This document shows positions 49,902 through 59,757 of a stretch of DNA of 64,000 nt, piece after piece; position 1 is the first letter of the stretch, and each line of letters starts with the position of its first letter. The stretch covers positions 1 through 64,000 of the forward strand of contig CACZHP010000008.1 of assembly GCA_902780935.1 (NCBI GenBank), in the 5' to 3' direction. Both the position numbers and the translations under genes were made by a program. This DNA comes from an uncultured Bacteroidia bacterium (GTDB lineage Bacteria > Bacteroidota > Bacteroidia > Bacteroidales > UBA932). The notes under the pieces were generated by a model. That model was given only the letters and a program-made list of their open reading frames with translations, was not told where the DNA came from and searched no databases.

Positions 49902-50981
49902 TTATAAGAATTCAACATCAGGAGACTGTTCCTTGGCGATCTTTTTCTGGAACTTCGAGAGCGACTTGAGGCGGCTCTTCTCGATGTGGGCCCTGAACTT
50001 CGCCTCCGCCGACTGCGAGGCGTTCGGGAAACGCTTGCGCAGTGCCTTCAGCTGGTTGATGACGAATGTCTCGATGTGGCGCTCCTTCTTGTCGGCATAC
50101 ATGTCGTCGAACCCTATCATGATTCCCGTCTCGATCGCGTCCCCGAGCTCATCGTTGACGCAGGATCCCAGCATCTTCATGCTTGAGGAAGTGTTGATGT
50201 ACGAGTTGACCAGCGGGGGAATGTTCGTGCCGAGCTTTCGTACGGCGTCTTTCAGCAGCCGGTAATCCTTCCTGACATCATTCTCGGAGAGGATAAGGTC
50301 CATCAGCTTCGGATTGTCCGTCACCTTGATCTCCTTGTTCGGGCGTACCAGACCGTCCGGATCCATGAAATGCTTTTTCAGGAAATGGATGATGAGGTTT
50401 CTCGCGGTCCTGTCGTATGAGGGATATATCGTCATCTTCCCGAGGAAGTAAAGGGTCCCCGGATGGTTGAGAATCACCGAGGCTATCCCGTCCCAGAGAT
50501 TGTCCATGGTGAACACCGACTTCGCCCCGGCCCTTGAGCTCTGGTATTCCGGAGCCACGAAAGAGCGGCCGAGCTCCATCACATGGGGCAGGTAATTCCT
50601 GATGAAATCGTCGGAGAAACGGTAAAGGTGGGAGGAGGTGATATTCGGCTGGCCGTCTTCCTTGAGGGAGACATCCGTGCCGAGGATGTAGCGGTAGCCG
50701 CCGATGATGGCCTGAGCATCCGGATCCCATACAATCAGCTGACTGTAAGGAACTTCCATGGTGTCGTACTCGTCCAGGTCGGCTGATTTGCCGGAGCTTG
50801 CCCCGGCCTCCCTGTAAGACACCTCCCGCAGGCGGCCTATCTCCATGAGGGTGTTGGGGGAGTCCTTCCCCGTCACTACATACAGCTCGTTGCCACCCTT
50901 GTTGGTGTCACCGATTTTTTTGTCTGGGGTAAGTTCCGCCTTGATCAAGGCGAGATCCACCGGCTCGATGATCTGTTCCAT
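49902..50981 (-). CDS. GNAT-superfamily acyltransferase (OlsB/GlsB-like)
   Basis: 359 aa, no signal peptide. The N-terminal two thirds resembles the acetyltransferase/hemolysin-like group that includes ornithine-lipid synthase OlsB and the Bacteroides glycine-lipid N-acyltransferase GlsB: SPNTLMEIGRLREVSYREAGA, PYSQLIVWDPDAQAIIGGYRY, and VMELGRSFVAPEYQSSRAG, where the ELGRSFV motif is typical. It would attach a hydroxy-fatty acyl group to an amino acid headgroup. The partner O-acyltransferase (GlsA/PlsC type) is not adjacent. Last about 100 residues are charged and unfamiliar. It begins four bases after the ettA stop and so is co-transcribed with it. Confidence 0.7.
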   Translation of the reverse strand: MEQIIEPVDLALIKAELTPDKKIGDTNKGGNELYVVTGKDSPNTLMEIGRLREVSYREAGASSGKSADLDEYDTMEVPYSQLIVWDPDAQAIIGGYRYILGTDVSLKEDGQPNITSSHLYRFSDDFIRNYLPHVMELGRSFVAPEYQSSRAGAKSVFTMDNLWDGIASVILNHPGTLYFLGKMTIYPSYDRTARNLIIHFLKKHFMDPDGLVRPNKEIKVTDNPKLMDLILSENDVRKDYRLLKDAVRKLGTNIPPLVNSYINTSSSMKMLGSCVNDELGDAIETGIMIGFDDMYADKKERHIETFVINQLKALRKRFPNASQSAEAKFRAHIEKSRLKSLSKFQKKIAKEQSPDVEFL

Positions 50982-50985
50982 ATCT

Positions 50986-52662
50986 TTAATTCATCAACTT
51001 CTTGTATTTGAATCGCTTCGGCTCAGTGTTGCCGAGCCTGGCCTTCTTGTTCTCCTCATATTCAGAGTAGTTGCCGTCGAAGAACACGACCTTGCTGTCT
51101 CCCTCGAAAACAAGTATATGGGTCGCTATCCTGTCCAGGAACCAGCGGTCATGGGAGACCACCACGGCGCAGCCGGCGAAATTCTCGAGGCCGTCCTCAA
51201 GGGCCCTTATCGTGTTGACATCTACGTCGTTGGTCGGCTCGTCAAGAAGCAGCACATTGCCCTCGTCCTTTAATGTCAAAGCGAGATGCAGCCGGTTCCT
51301 CTCACCGCCGGAAAGGACTCCGCAGAGCTTTTCCTGGTCCGCTCCGGTGAAGTTGAACCGCGAGACCCACGCCCTGGCGTTGATGTCCCTGCCGCCCAGG
51401 CGCACCCACTCGGAATTCCCGGCGATCGTCTCATAGACCGTCTTGTCCGGGTCTATGCTCTTGTGCTGCTGGTCAACGTATGAGATCTTGACCGTCTCAC
51501 CAATATCTATCGAGCCGGCGTCAGGCTGCTCGATGCCCATTATGAGCCTGAACAGGGTGGTCTTGCCGGCTCCGTTGGGGCCGATGACACCCACGATCCC
51601 CGCCGGGGGAAGGGAGAAACTCAGATGCTCGAAAAGGACCTTGTCCCCGAAAGACTTGGTCACGTCGTCGAATACGATCACCTTGTTCCCGAGCCTGGGG
51701 CCGTTTGGGATATATATTTCCAGATTCTGCTCCTTCTCCTTGGTGTCGGCGGCTGCCAGCTTCTCGTACGCTCCGAGCCTGGCCTTCTGCTTGGCCTGGC
51801 GGGCCTTCGGGGCCATCCTGACCCACTCCAGCTCATGCTCCAGGGTCTTGCGGCGGCGGCTCTCCTGCTTTTCCTCAAGGGCGAGACGCTTCGTCTTCTG
51901 ATCCAGCCAGGAACTGTAGTTGCCCTTCCACGGGATGCCCTCGCCCCTGTCCAGCTCAAGGATCCATCCGGCGACATTGTCCAGGAAGTAACGGTCGTGG
52001 GTCACGGCTATGACAGTGCCTTTGTACTGCCTCAGGTGGGCCTCCAGCCATTGGATGCTCTCCGCATCGAGGTGGTTTGTGGGCTCGTCGAGAAGCAGCA
52101 CGTCGGGCTGCTGGAGAAGGAGGCGGCAGAGGGCCACCCTCCTGCGCTCTCCACCGGACAGCGTGGACACGAGAGCCTCCGGCGGAGGACAGTTCAGCGC
52201 GTCCATCGCCCTCTCGAGCTTTGAGTCTATCTCCCAGCCTCCGAGATGGTCGATAGTCTCGGAGAGCTCGCCCTGGCGCTCGATCAGCTTGTTCATCTGG
52301 TCGTCGTCCATCGGCTCCATGAACTTCATGGAGATCTCATTGTATTCATTGAGGGCATCCATGACCTCCTGGACACCTTCCTGGACGACTTCAAGGACGG
52401 TTTTTGAAGGGTCCATCTGAGGTTCCTGCTCCAGGTAGCCCACTGAATATCCCGGGGCCCAGACGACCTCACCCTTGTAGGACTTCTCGACCCCTGCGAT
52501 GATCTTCAGCAGGGTGGACTTTCCGGAGCCGTTCAGACCGATGATCCCGATCTTGGCACCATAGAAGAAAGAGAGGTATATGTCCTTGAGAATTACTTTA
52601 TTATTGTTCGGAAGGGTCTTTCCGACCCCGCACATTGAGAATATTATGGTCTCGTCAGCCAT
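50986..52662 (-). CDS. ettA: ABC-F translation factor, energy-dependent translational throttle protein EttA
   Basis: 558 aa, soluble, two ABC ATPase domains without membrane segments. Walker A motifs GLNGSGKST and GPNGAGKTT, signatures TLSGGERRR and LSGGERNR, Walker B LLLDEPTNHLD and LLLDEPTNDVD. The insertion between them (the arm, about residues 95-140) and the interdomain linker rich in Lys/Arg/Glu (about 240-315, SWLDQKTKRLALEEKQES) are characteristic, and the length matches EttA. It binds the ribosomal E site and tunes early elongation to the ATP/ADP ratio. The divergent promoter region to 52775 contains TAAATTTG (52705-52698, minus), a candidate -7 box. Confidence 0.95.
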   Translation of the reverse strand: MADETIIFSMCGVGKTLPNNNKVILKDIYLSFFYGAKIGIIGLNGSGKSTLLKIIAGVEKSYKGEVVWAPGYSVGYLEQEPQMDPSKTVLEVVQEGVQEVMDALNEYNEISMKFMEPMDDDQMNKLIERQGELSETIDHLGGWEIDSKLERAMDALNCPPPEALVSTLSGGERRRVALCRLLLQQPDVLLLDEPTNHLDAESIQWLEAHLRQYKGTVIAVTHDRYFLDNVAGWILELDRGEGIPWKGNYSSWLDQKTKRLALEEKQESRRRKTLEHELEWVRMAPKARQAKQKARLGAYEKLAAADTKEKEQNLEIYIPNGPRLGNKVIVFDDVTKSFGDKVLFEHLSFSLPPAGIVGVIGPNGAGKTTLFRLIMGIEQPDAGSIDIGETVKISYVDQQHKSIDPDKTVYETIAGNSEWVRLGGRDINARAWVSRFNFTGADQEKLCGVLSGGERNRLHLALTLKDEGNVLLLDEPTNDVDVNTIRALEDGLENFAGCAVVVSHDRWFLDRIATHILVFEGDSKVVFFDGNYSEYEENKKARLGNTEPKRFKYKKLMN

Positions 52663-52774
52663 GGCGCCGTATCAGTGGGTTAATGCTGGTTTTCTCACAA
52701 ATTTAATGAAATATTCAGAAAAATGTCATATATTGTGAGGAATTTAAATATTACAACCACATATCATTATCAGA

Positions 52775-53602
52775 ATGAAACATATCCTATCCGGGTTGTC
52801 GACATTTGCCTTGTCGCTGATCCTTCTTGTGCCCTCCAATGCCCAGATTCTTGGTGGCCCCCACGGCTCCGATGACATGAAGATCGGTGTCGCCGGTTTC
52901 AGCTACCGTAACTTTTCCATCGACGAGACCCTCGCCATGCTCCAGAGCATGGACGTGAAGTACTTGTCAATCAAGGACTGGTGGCTTCCTCTCGACTCCA
53001 CCAAGGAGCAGATGGACGCTTTCAAGGCCAAGTGCGCCTCCTACGGGGTTGACGGGTATATCCTCGGACCTATCTATATGAGATCAAAGGAAGAGGTTGA
53101 CCGCGCTTTTGCCTACACGGAGCGCTACGGGATCAAGATGTTCATCGGAGTCCCTGACTACGATCTGATCGACTATGTGATCGCCAAGGTCGCCGAGACC
53201 GGCATCAAGGTCGCCATCCACACCCACGGACCGGACGGGGCCGCTTTTCCGAGCATCTACAAGATCATGGAACTTGTCAAGGATCCTTCCCTTGGCGTCG
53301 GCTGCTGCCTGGACATGGGCCACTCGGTGCGTAGCGGGGAAGACATCGCGAAGATTGTCAAGAAATACCATAAGTGGATTTATGATGTCCACATCAAGGA
53401 CGAGACCGCTCCCTCAAAAGAGGGACAGACCTGGGAGATGGGCAGGGGAGTCATAGACTTCCGCCCCATCGTCAAGGCTCTCCGCAAGGTCGGCTACAAG
53501 GGCGTCCTTTCCATCGAGTTCGAGAAGAACGGGGACAACCCCCATCCCGGCGTGGCCGAGTCGGTCGGCTACCTCCGCGGTATCCTCGACGGGACGAAAT
53601 GA
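52775..53602 (+). CDS. Exported sugar isomerase/epimerase-like TIM-barrel protein
   Basis: 275 aa. Signal peptide MKHILSGLSTFALSLILLVPSNAQ without a lipobox cysteine, so probably soluble in the periplasm. Xylose-isomerase-like TIM barrel with recognisable metal ligands: His in IHTHGPDG, Asp and His in CLDMGHSVR, His in YDVHIKDE and Glu in LSIEFEKNG. It leads the second SusC/SusD group, 39 bp before susC, and probably acts on the sugar delivered by that uptake system. Together with the lipoprotein at 3180 this is the second exported member of the family in the window. Confidence 0.85.
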   Translation: MKHILSGLSTFALSLILLVPSNAQILGGPHGSDDMKIGVAGFSYRNFSIDETLAMLQSMDVKYLSIKDWWLPLDSTKEQMDAFKAKCASYGVDGYILGPIYMRSKEEVDRAFAYTERYGIKMFIGVPDYDLIDYVIAKVAETGIKVAIHTHGPDGAAFPSIYKIMELVKDPSLGVGCCLDMGHSVRSGEDIAKIVKKYHKWIYDVHIKDETAPSKEGQTWEMGRGVIDFRPIVKALRKVGYKGVLSIEFEKNGDNPHPGVAESVGYLRGILDGTK

Positions 53603-53641
53603 TATTTTTCCACCATTCAATATTATTAACACCAACCATTT

Positions 53642-56600
53642 ATGAAAAGATTCTGTCTTTTGCTCCTATCCCTGCTGGCCACAACGGCCATCTGGGGACA
53701 GACGGCAGTCAGTGGTGTTGTCCAGGATTCGTCCGGACAGCCGATTGTCGGAGCGGGAGTCGTCCAGGTCGGATCCGCCACCAATGGCGTTATGACCAAT
53801 CTGGACGGAGCCTTCTCAATCAGTGTTCCAGCGGGTTCCGTGCTGGAGATCTCCTGTGTCGGATATGTGACCAAGAGGGTCACCGTCGAATCCGCTCAGT
53901 CCAATCTTACGATCGTCCTGGATGAGGATTCGGAGATGCTCGACGATGTCGTGGTCGTCGCTTTCGGTAAGATGAAGCGCGAGGCCTTCACCGGCTCCGC
54001 CGCCACCATCAAGGCCGAGGAGCTGACCAAGGCCCAGAGCACCAACGCCGCCCAGGCGCTCGCGGGACGTATCCCCGGACTCCAGATCAACAACACCTCC
54101 GGTCAGCTCACGAGCTCTCCGTCCATCACCATCCGCGGTATCGGTTCCATCTATTCGGACACCCAGCCGCTCATCGTAGTGGACGGCATGCCTTATGACG
54201 GTGACCTGAACCTCCTCAACTCCAGCGATATCGAGTCCATGACCGTCCTCAAGGACGCCGCCTCGAACGCCCTTTACGGAGCCCGTGGAGCGAACGGTGT
54301 CATCATGATCACCACCAAGAGGGGCAGCACTGGCGACGCCAAGGTCACCTTCGACGCCAAGTGGGGTGTCAACTCCAATGCCCTCCAGCTGTACAAGACC
54401 ACCAATACGGCCCAGTTCTACGAGACATACTACCAGACCATCTATAACCAGGCTATCCTCGACGGAGCCTCAGCGTCCGATGCCCACAAGAAGGCCAACA
54501 GCTATGTGCAGGGTTCCAGCACCGGTCCCGGTTACATGGTCTATACCGTCCCTACCGGACAGGACTTCATCCTCGAGGGCGGAAAGATGAACCCCGACGC
54601 CCAGCTTGGCGCTTTCCACACCTACAATGGCCAGACCTTCTGGCTCCAGCCTGACAGCTGGGAGAAGGAAGGCCTGAGGGATGGTTTCCGCCAGGAGTAC
54701 AACGTCTCCCTCTCCGGCTTCGTGGGCGGCAAGGTCAACTACTTCGCCTCCCTCGGTTACCTTGACCAGCAGGGCATCCAGGTCGGTTCCGACCAGGACC
54801 GTCTCACCGCCCGTCTGTCCGCCGACTACCAGGCCAAGCCTTGGCTCAAGGTCGGAGGGAACTTCAACTACACGAAATATCGCTACCACAACACCGGTGA
54901 GGGAGTCCTCAATGCCGGTTACATTTGGCAGACCATCAAGACCCAGGCCCCTGTCTATCCTGTTTATCTCAGGGACGGAAACGGCAAGATCATGATCGAC
55001 AAGTGGGGAGAGCAGATGTATGATTTCGCCCAGAGCTACGGCCTCAACAGGGCTGGAGGTACCGGCGGAAACTCCATCTTCGGCAACAAGTACACCTCCA
55101 ACGGCACTGATGGTAACTCAATCACCCTGAACGGTTTCGCCGACATCAAGATCTTCAAGGACCTGACCTTCACGGTCAACGCCAGCGCCTACGACTACGA
55201 GCGCAAGGGCACCTACATCGACAGCCCGTTCGTGGACAACTACACCAACAGCTCCGACAACGGTTTCCTCTCAAGGTCCGCTGTCCGTACCTACACGTAC
55301 AACACCCAGCAGCTGCTCAACTACAACAAGACCGTCGGGAACCACGAGATCAGCGCGATGCTCGGACACGAGTACTACAACTACAAGTACGAGGATATGT
55401 CCGTCTCCGGTAAGAACTTCGGTATCGACGGCGTGACCGAGCTCGGCGGTGTCCTCAATGTCAATCCCGACCCGTCTTCATCGGCCTCCGTGTACAATGT
55501 CGAGGGATATTTCTTCCGCGGCATGTACAACTACGCCGGGAAGTACTACGCTTCCGCCTCCTTCCGTCGTGACGCCTCCTCGCACTTCGCCAAGGCTCAC
55601 CGCTGGGGTAACTTCTGGTCAGTGGGAGCGGCCTGGATCATCTCCAAGGAGAACTTCTTCAATGTTCCTTGGGTGGACAACCTCAAGTTCAAGGCCTCCC
55701 TCGGAAGCCAGGGTAACGACAACATCGGTAACTACCTGTACGCGACATCATATCTCATGATGAACAACAACAACCAGGTCGCTTACCAGTGGCGCCAGAA
55801 GGGTACCGAGGACATCACCTGGGAGACCAACACCAACTTCAACACCGGATTCGAGTTCGATCTCTGGAAGGGCCGCCTTACCGGTAGCATCGACTACTTC
55901 TACCGCAAGACTTCCGACATGCTGTTCCAGCTCAGCACTCCTCCGACCATCGGTTACAGCAGCTACTGGGCCAATATCGGTGACATGCGTAACGCCGGAG
56001 TCGAGCTTGACCTCCACTGGACTCCTATCGACCACAAGAACTTCAAGTGGCTTGTTGACTTCAATGTCTCCCATGTCCGCGACAAGATCCTCCGTCTCCC
56101 GGATGACCTCAAGTCCAATGTCGTTGACGGACATGCCGGATTCATCAATGAGGACACTTCCTTCATCTCCAAGTACCGCTACTACATAGGTGAGGGTCTT
56201 CCTCTCTACAGCTGGTACCTCAGGGAGTATGCCGGGGTTGACAAGGCCACCGGTCAGGCTCTCTACAATAAGTATGAGGTTGATGACAACGGCAACGTTG
56301 TCGGCGAGCCTACGACCACTTTCAACGCCGATGAGGCTACCTATCGTCTCAACGGTAACGCGATGCCTGATCTCTACGGAGGTCTCGGCATGACCTTCCA
56401 GCTTTACGGGTTCGACTTCTCATTCAACCTGACTTACCAGCTGGGCGGCACGGCTTACGACTACGCTTACCAGATTATCATGCACAACGGTAGCGGTCAA
56501 CAGATCGGAACGACCTGGCACACCGACATCCTCAACGCCTGGACTCCTTCGAACACCGACACCAACGTCCCTCGTCTGAACCAGTCTGATGTCTATACAA

Positions 56601-56857
56601 GCTCTCGTTCTGACCGCTTCCTCGTGAGCGCCAGCTACCTCAACTTCCAGAATGTCAACTTCGGTTACACTCTGCCGTCCAAGCTGACCCGTCTCGCGAA
56701 GATCGATTCCGCCAGGCTTTACTGCTCGGCTGATAACCTGTTCTACATCTCCGCTCGCAGGGGCTTCGACCCTCGTTACTCGCTCGCCGGCTACAACAAC
56801 ATGTCGGCCCACAACCCGATCCGCACGATCTCCGGCGGTATAACTCTCACATTCTAA
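53642..56857 (+). CDS. susC: SusC-type TonB-dependent transporter (PUL 2)
   Basis: 1071 aa. Signal peptide MKRFCLLLLSLLATTAIWGQ; carboxypeptidase-D-like domain (VSGVVQDSSGQPIVGAGV, about 22-100); SusC signature DDVVVVAFGKMKREAFTG; plug with LAGRIPGLQI, ITIRGIGSI, LIVVDGMPYDG and ALYGARGANGVIMITTK; large outer-membrane barrel ending in GGITLTF. Imports an unknown oligosaccharide. Sequence differs strongly from the SusC of PUL 1 (plug and TonB-box regions do not match closely), so a different cargo is likely. Followed three bases later by its SusD. Confidence 0.95.
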   Translation: MKRFCLLLLSLLATTAIWGQTAVSGVVQDSSGQPIVGAGVVQVGSATNGVMTNLDGAFSISVPAGSVLEISCVGYVTKRVTVESAQSNLTIVLDEDSEMLDDVVVVAFGKMKREAFTGSAATIKAEELTKAQSTNAAQALAGRIPGLQINNTSGQLTSSPSITIRGIGSIYSDTQPLIVVDGMPYDGDLNLLNSSDIESMTVLKDAASNALYGARGANGVIMITTKRGSTGDAKVTFDAKWGVNSNALQLYKTTNTAQFYETYYQTIYNQAILDGASASDAHKKANSYVQGSSTGPGYMVYTVPTGQDFILEGGKMNPDAQLGAFHTYNGQTFWLQPDSWEKEGLRDGFRQEYNVSLSGFVGGKVNYFASLGYLDQQGIQVGSDQDRLTARLSADYQAKPWLKVGGNFNYTKYRYHNTGEGVLNAGYIWQTIKTQAPVYPVYLRDGNGKIMIDKWGEQMYDFAQSYGLNRAGGTGGNSIFGNKYTSNGTDGNSITLNGFADIKIFKDLTFTVNASAYDYERKGTYIDSPFVDNYTNSSDNGFLSRSAVRTYTYNTQQLLNYNKTVGNHEISAMLGHEYYNYKYEDMSVSGKNFGIDGVTELGGVLNVNPDPSSSASVYNVEGYFFRGMYNYAGKYYASASFRRDASSHFAKAHRWGNFWSVGAAWIISKENFFNVPWVDNLKFKASLGSQGNDNIGNYLYATSYLMMNNNNQVAYQWRQKGTEDITWETNTNFNTGFEFDLWKGRLTGSIDYFYRKTSDMLFQLSTPPTIGYSSYWANIGDMRNAGVELDLHWTPIDHKNFKWLVDFNVSHVRDKILRLPDDLKSNVVDGHAGFINEDTSFISKYRYYIGEGLPLYSWYLREYAGVDKATGQALYNKYEVDDNGNVVGEPTTTFNADEATYRLNGNAMPDLYGGLGMTFQLYGFDFSFNLTYQLGGTAYDYAYQIIMHNGSGQQIGTTWHTDILNAWTPSNTDTNVPRLNQSDVYTSSRSDRFLVSASYLNFQNVNFGYTLPSKLTRLAKIDSARLYCSADNLFYISARRGFDPRYSLAGYNNMSAHNPIRTISGGITLTF

Positions 56858-56860
56858 AAC

Positions 56861-58765
56861 ATGGATAAGATTATGAAAAGATATATTTGGACAGCGCTTG
56901 CGGCTTTCGCCCTCGCCTTCACCAGTTGTATCGAGGAGACCTATCCGACTGATTACGTCCTTGACACCCAGATCGCCCAGTCCGAGTCCGCTCTGAACGG
57001 TATGATGAACGCGGTCTATTCGACGTTCGCCTCCACGAACCCTATCAAGGACGGCAACATGCACTACGGTGCCATGAAGATCATGCTCGATCACGGGACA
57101 AGCTCCTTGTTGAACCCCGGTTACAACGGCTACAACACTATGCTCCAGTATTCCTACGGCAACTTCAGCTATTCCAACCGCTCACGTTGGCCCGTCGGAC
57201 TGTACTATACCTACATCAAGGGTGTCAACGACATCATCGCCCTCTTCCCCGAGGGAACCGAGGTCACTGAGGCCCAGAAGGGCTACCTTGGCCAGTGCTA
57301 CGCTTTCAGGGCCCTCTTCTATCTTGAGATTACCCAGATCATGGAGTGGAAGCAGCCCACTGATCCGGTGATCACTCCCAAGCTCAACAAGCCTCTCAAC
57401 GATCTTACCAATCTTGGTGTGCCGATCGTGACTGAGAAAACCACGAGTGACGTGGCTTCCAACAACCCCAGGGTGACCGTTGACGAGGACTTTGACCTTA
57501 TTCTCTCCGACCTCGCCGAGGCTGAGAAGTATCTCACCGGTTTCAACCGCACAGACAAGATCCAGCCCAACCTCGGAGTCGTTTACGGCCTGTACGCCCG
57601 CGCTTACCTCTTCCTCGCCTCCAGGGCCAAGAAGACCGCCGCCAAGTACACCGACGAGGCTGACCTTTGGAACAAGGCCTACCAGTATGCCCAGAAGGCC
57701 ATCGAGACCTCCGGCTGCACCCCTCTGACCGAGGACCAGTGGCTGGATCCGATCAACGGTTTCAACAACCGCAACTCCCAGAACTCCTGGATGCTGGCCT
57801 ACACCACTTCCGAGAGCAACTCTACAGCCTGCACCACAGACTGGAACCCCGCCAACACCATGGGTACCGAGACCAACTACATCGTCTATGGATGGAGGGT
57901 CGGCCGCGGTCTCGCCCGCCACTGGTACGAGAGGCTTTCAGACAACGACTGGCGCAAGAAGTCCTGGCTCGCCCCGAACTTCTTCTACGAGTCCACCAAC
58001 CAGAAGCCCGGCGAGCCTTACCTCGTCGAGAAGGATGCCACCGGCAAGTTCATCAACAACAAGTGGAACTCCGTGGACAACATCTCCAACGACCAGGCCA
58101 ACTGGTCCGACGAGTACACAGGCCGTCTCAACGATGGTTACAAGTATCCCCTGAACACCTCAGCGTCCTGGGTCCGCAAGCAGGCCAGCATCGCCAACGG
58201 CTTCCTCGGATGGCCTTGGCTCTACCTGAACCTCAAGTTCCGTCCCCACAACGGAGCAGCCCTCGACATCAACACCGGCGGGGCCATCGACTTCCCGATG
58301 ATGAGGGTTGAGGAGATGTATTTCATCAAGGCTGAGGCCGCCCTCCACACCTCCGGTGTCGGCGCCGCCAAGACCGCCCTCGAGGAGATCGTCAGGACAA
58401 GGAACAGCTCCTACACCTGCGACAAGACCTCCGAGGCCGACGTCCTTGAGGAGATCATCTTCCAGAAGGATATCGAGTTCTGGGGCGAGGGTGTCAACTA
58501 CTTCGACGACAAGCGCCTGGAGAGGGGTCTTTACAGGGCATACCACGGATCTTCCGTCACCCGCGTCCAGCAGCTCATCAACTGCTCCGGTGTGTTCCCC
58601 GGATGGACTCCTATGTTCTCCCAGACCGAGATGAACGCCAACAAGGCCATCACGGACTACAACACTCCGCTCAACGCCTACGCCAACTACCAGTACTGGA
58701 CAGACCTCACCGAGGTGACCAGCCATTATGGCGAACCTCTTGATCTGGACAGCCTCCCGTTCTAA
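56861..58765 (+). CDS. susD: SusD-type glycan-binding lipoprotein (PUL 2)
   Basis: 634 aa; ATG 56873 (MKRYIWTALAAFALAFTSC) is an equally good start. Lipobox FTSC, then IEETYPTDYVLD. TPR-like helices include GYLGQCYAFRALFYLEITQIM, and the end holds FQKDIEFWGEGVNYFDDKRLERG, typical of the RagB/SusD family. Slightly longer than PUL 1 SusD, with an insertion rich in Asn/Trp (LDPINGFNNRNSQNSWMLAY). It caps the SusC barrel. Starts three bases after susC. Confidence 0.93.
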   Translation: MDKIMKRYIWTALAAFALAFTSCIEETYPTDYVLDTQIAQSESALNGMMNAVYSTFASTNPIKDGNMHYGAMKIMLDHGTSSLLNPGYNGYNTMLQYSYGNFSYSNRSRWPVGLYYTYIKGVNDIIALFPEGTEVTEAQKGYLGQCYAFRALFYLEITQIMEWKQPTDPVITPKLNKPLNDLTNLGVPIVTEKTTSDVASNNPRVTVDEDFDLILSDLAEAEKYLTGFNRTDKIQPNLGVVYGLYARAYLFLASRAKKTAAKYTDEADLWNKAYQYAQKAIETSGCTPLTEDQWLDPINGFNNRNSQNSWMLAYTTSESNSTACTTDWNPANTMGTETNYIVYGWRVGRGLARHWYERLSDNDWRKKSWLAPNFFYESTNQKPGEPYLVEKDATGKFINNKWNSVDNISNDQANWSDEYTGRLNDGYKYPLNTSASWVRKQASIANGFLGWPWLYLNLKFRPHNGAALDINTGGAIDFPMMRVEEMYFIKAEAALHTSGVGAAKTALEEIVRTRNSSYTCDKTSEADVLEEIIFQKDIEFWGEGVNYFDDKRLERGLYRAYHGSSVTRVQQLINCSGVFPGWTPMFSQTEMNANKAITDYNTPLNAYANYQYWTDLTEVTSHYGEPLDLDSLPF

Positions 58766-58775
58766 TTTTAAATGA

Positions 58776-59672
58776 ATGAACAATATGAAAACCAATAGAT
58801 TAGTATCATTCTTGCTGATCGCTTCCTCCGCCTTGCTCCTCGGAGCTTGCAAGGATAACGATGATTACGGCGCCGATTTGAGCGGGCAGGGATTCTTCTC
58901 CCAGGAGACTCTCATCTACAGCCTCTCCGGCCAGTCCAGCATCTCCGTGCCTGTGGTCCGCCTCGGCACAGGCGGTGAGATCACAGTCAACATCAGCTCC
59001 TCCGGAGCCCCCGAGTTCACTGTTCCTTCCTCAGTCACCATCGCTGACGGCGACAGGATCGGAAGTGCCGAGATCACCTTCAACCCCTCGAACCTCGCTT
59101 ACATGGAGTCGTACAATATCGACCTGTCCATCAACGGGTTCTCCTCTATCTACGGTTACGGCAACGCCAAGCTCCAGATCGAGAACCCGATGCCTGCGGA
59201 TCTGCCTTATGCCTCTTATGGCACCGGTACGATCACAGAAGGCTGGTGGGGTGAGCAGGAGGACAAGGAAATGTTCTACCGCGATTGCGGCGGCGGCATT
59301 TACCAGTGCTACCTCCCTGAGTGCTGGGGTCATGACTCCGGCGCCGGCTACCCGGTCCAGGACTATGTGTTCTTCTGGGACACCAAGACCAACAAACTGT
59401 ACATCCCGTTCCAGTTCATGGGCTGCGAGGATTGGTGCATCGGTGACCAGGGTTCCATCGCCTGCAAGTTCGGCGGCCCCGGCTACGGTGACGGTCTCCG
59501 CGTCTGGAGAGAGTACATCGACGGTGTCTATAAGACCGCTTCCTTCGAGCAGCCTCACTACGATCCCGCCACGAAGTCGTTCTACCTCTCCGACTCAGCC
59601 GCCTGCGATCCCAAGACCGGCAAGGTCACCTATGGCACCGCGGGCACTCCGGATGTGTTCAAGCTGAATTAA
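58776..59672 (+). CDS. PUL 2 surface lipoprotein of unknown family
   Basis: 298 aa; ATG 58785 is an alternative start. Lipobox LLLGAC (Cys25), then an acidic tether DNDDYGADL. The region up to about residue 135 looks like a beta-sandwich of the Calx-beta or Ig kind (VPVVRLGTGGEITVNISSS, SVTIADGDRIGSAEITFNPSNL). The second half is rich in Trp, Tyr, Gly and Cys (GWWGEQEDKEMFYRDC, YLPECWGHDSGAG, MGCEDWCIGDQGS), with five cysteines that could form disulfides. It takes the SusE/SGBP position after susD, so glycan binding at the cell surface is likely. I do not recognise a named family. Confidence 0.75.
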   Translation: MNNMKTNRLVSFLLIASSALLLGACKDNDDYGADLSGQGFFSQETLIYSLSGQSSISVPVVRLGTGGEITVNISSSGAPEFTVPSSVTIADGDRIGSAEITFNPSNLAYMESYNIDLSINGFSSIYGYGNAKLQIENPMPADLPYASYGTGTITEGWWGEQEDKEMFYRDCGGGIYQCYLPECWGHDSGAGYPVQDYVFFWDTKTNKLYIPFQFMGCEDWCIGDQGSIACKFGGPGYGDGLRVWREYIDGVYKTASFEQPHYDPATKSFYLSDSAACDPKTGKVTYGTAGTPDVFKLN

Positions 59673-59690
59673 TTCCGAATATCTTCAAAA

Positions 59691-59727
59691 GAGGGGCGGC
59701 CGGACTTTAGGCCGCTCCTTTTTTTTT
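59691..59727 (+). terminator. Rho-independent terminator of PUL 2
   Basis: GGGGCGGCC (59693-59701) pairs with GGCCGCTCC (59710-59718) with one G-T pair, followed by nine T residues. It closes the SusC/SusD/lipoprotein transcript. Confidence 0.88.
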
Positions 59728-59737
59728 GCTATATTTG
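59706..59737 (+). promoter_or_regulatory. Promoter of the GH127-like gene
   Basis: TTTA (59706-59709), 20 bp, TATATTTG (59730-59737): -7 box perfect, -33 box one mismatch. It overlaps the terminator of the preceding operon, so the enzyme gene is expressed apart from PUL 2. Predicted leader about 16 bases. Confidence 0.6.
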
Positions 59738-59757
59738 TGTACCATTGATTTTTGACG

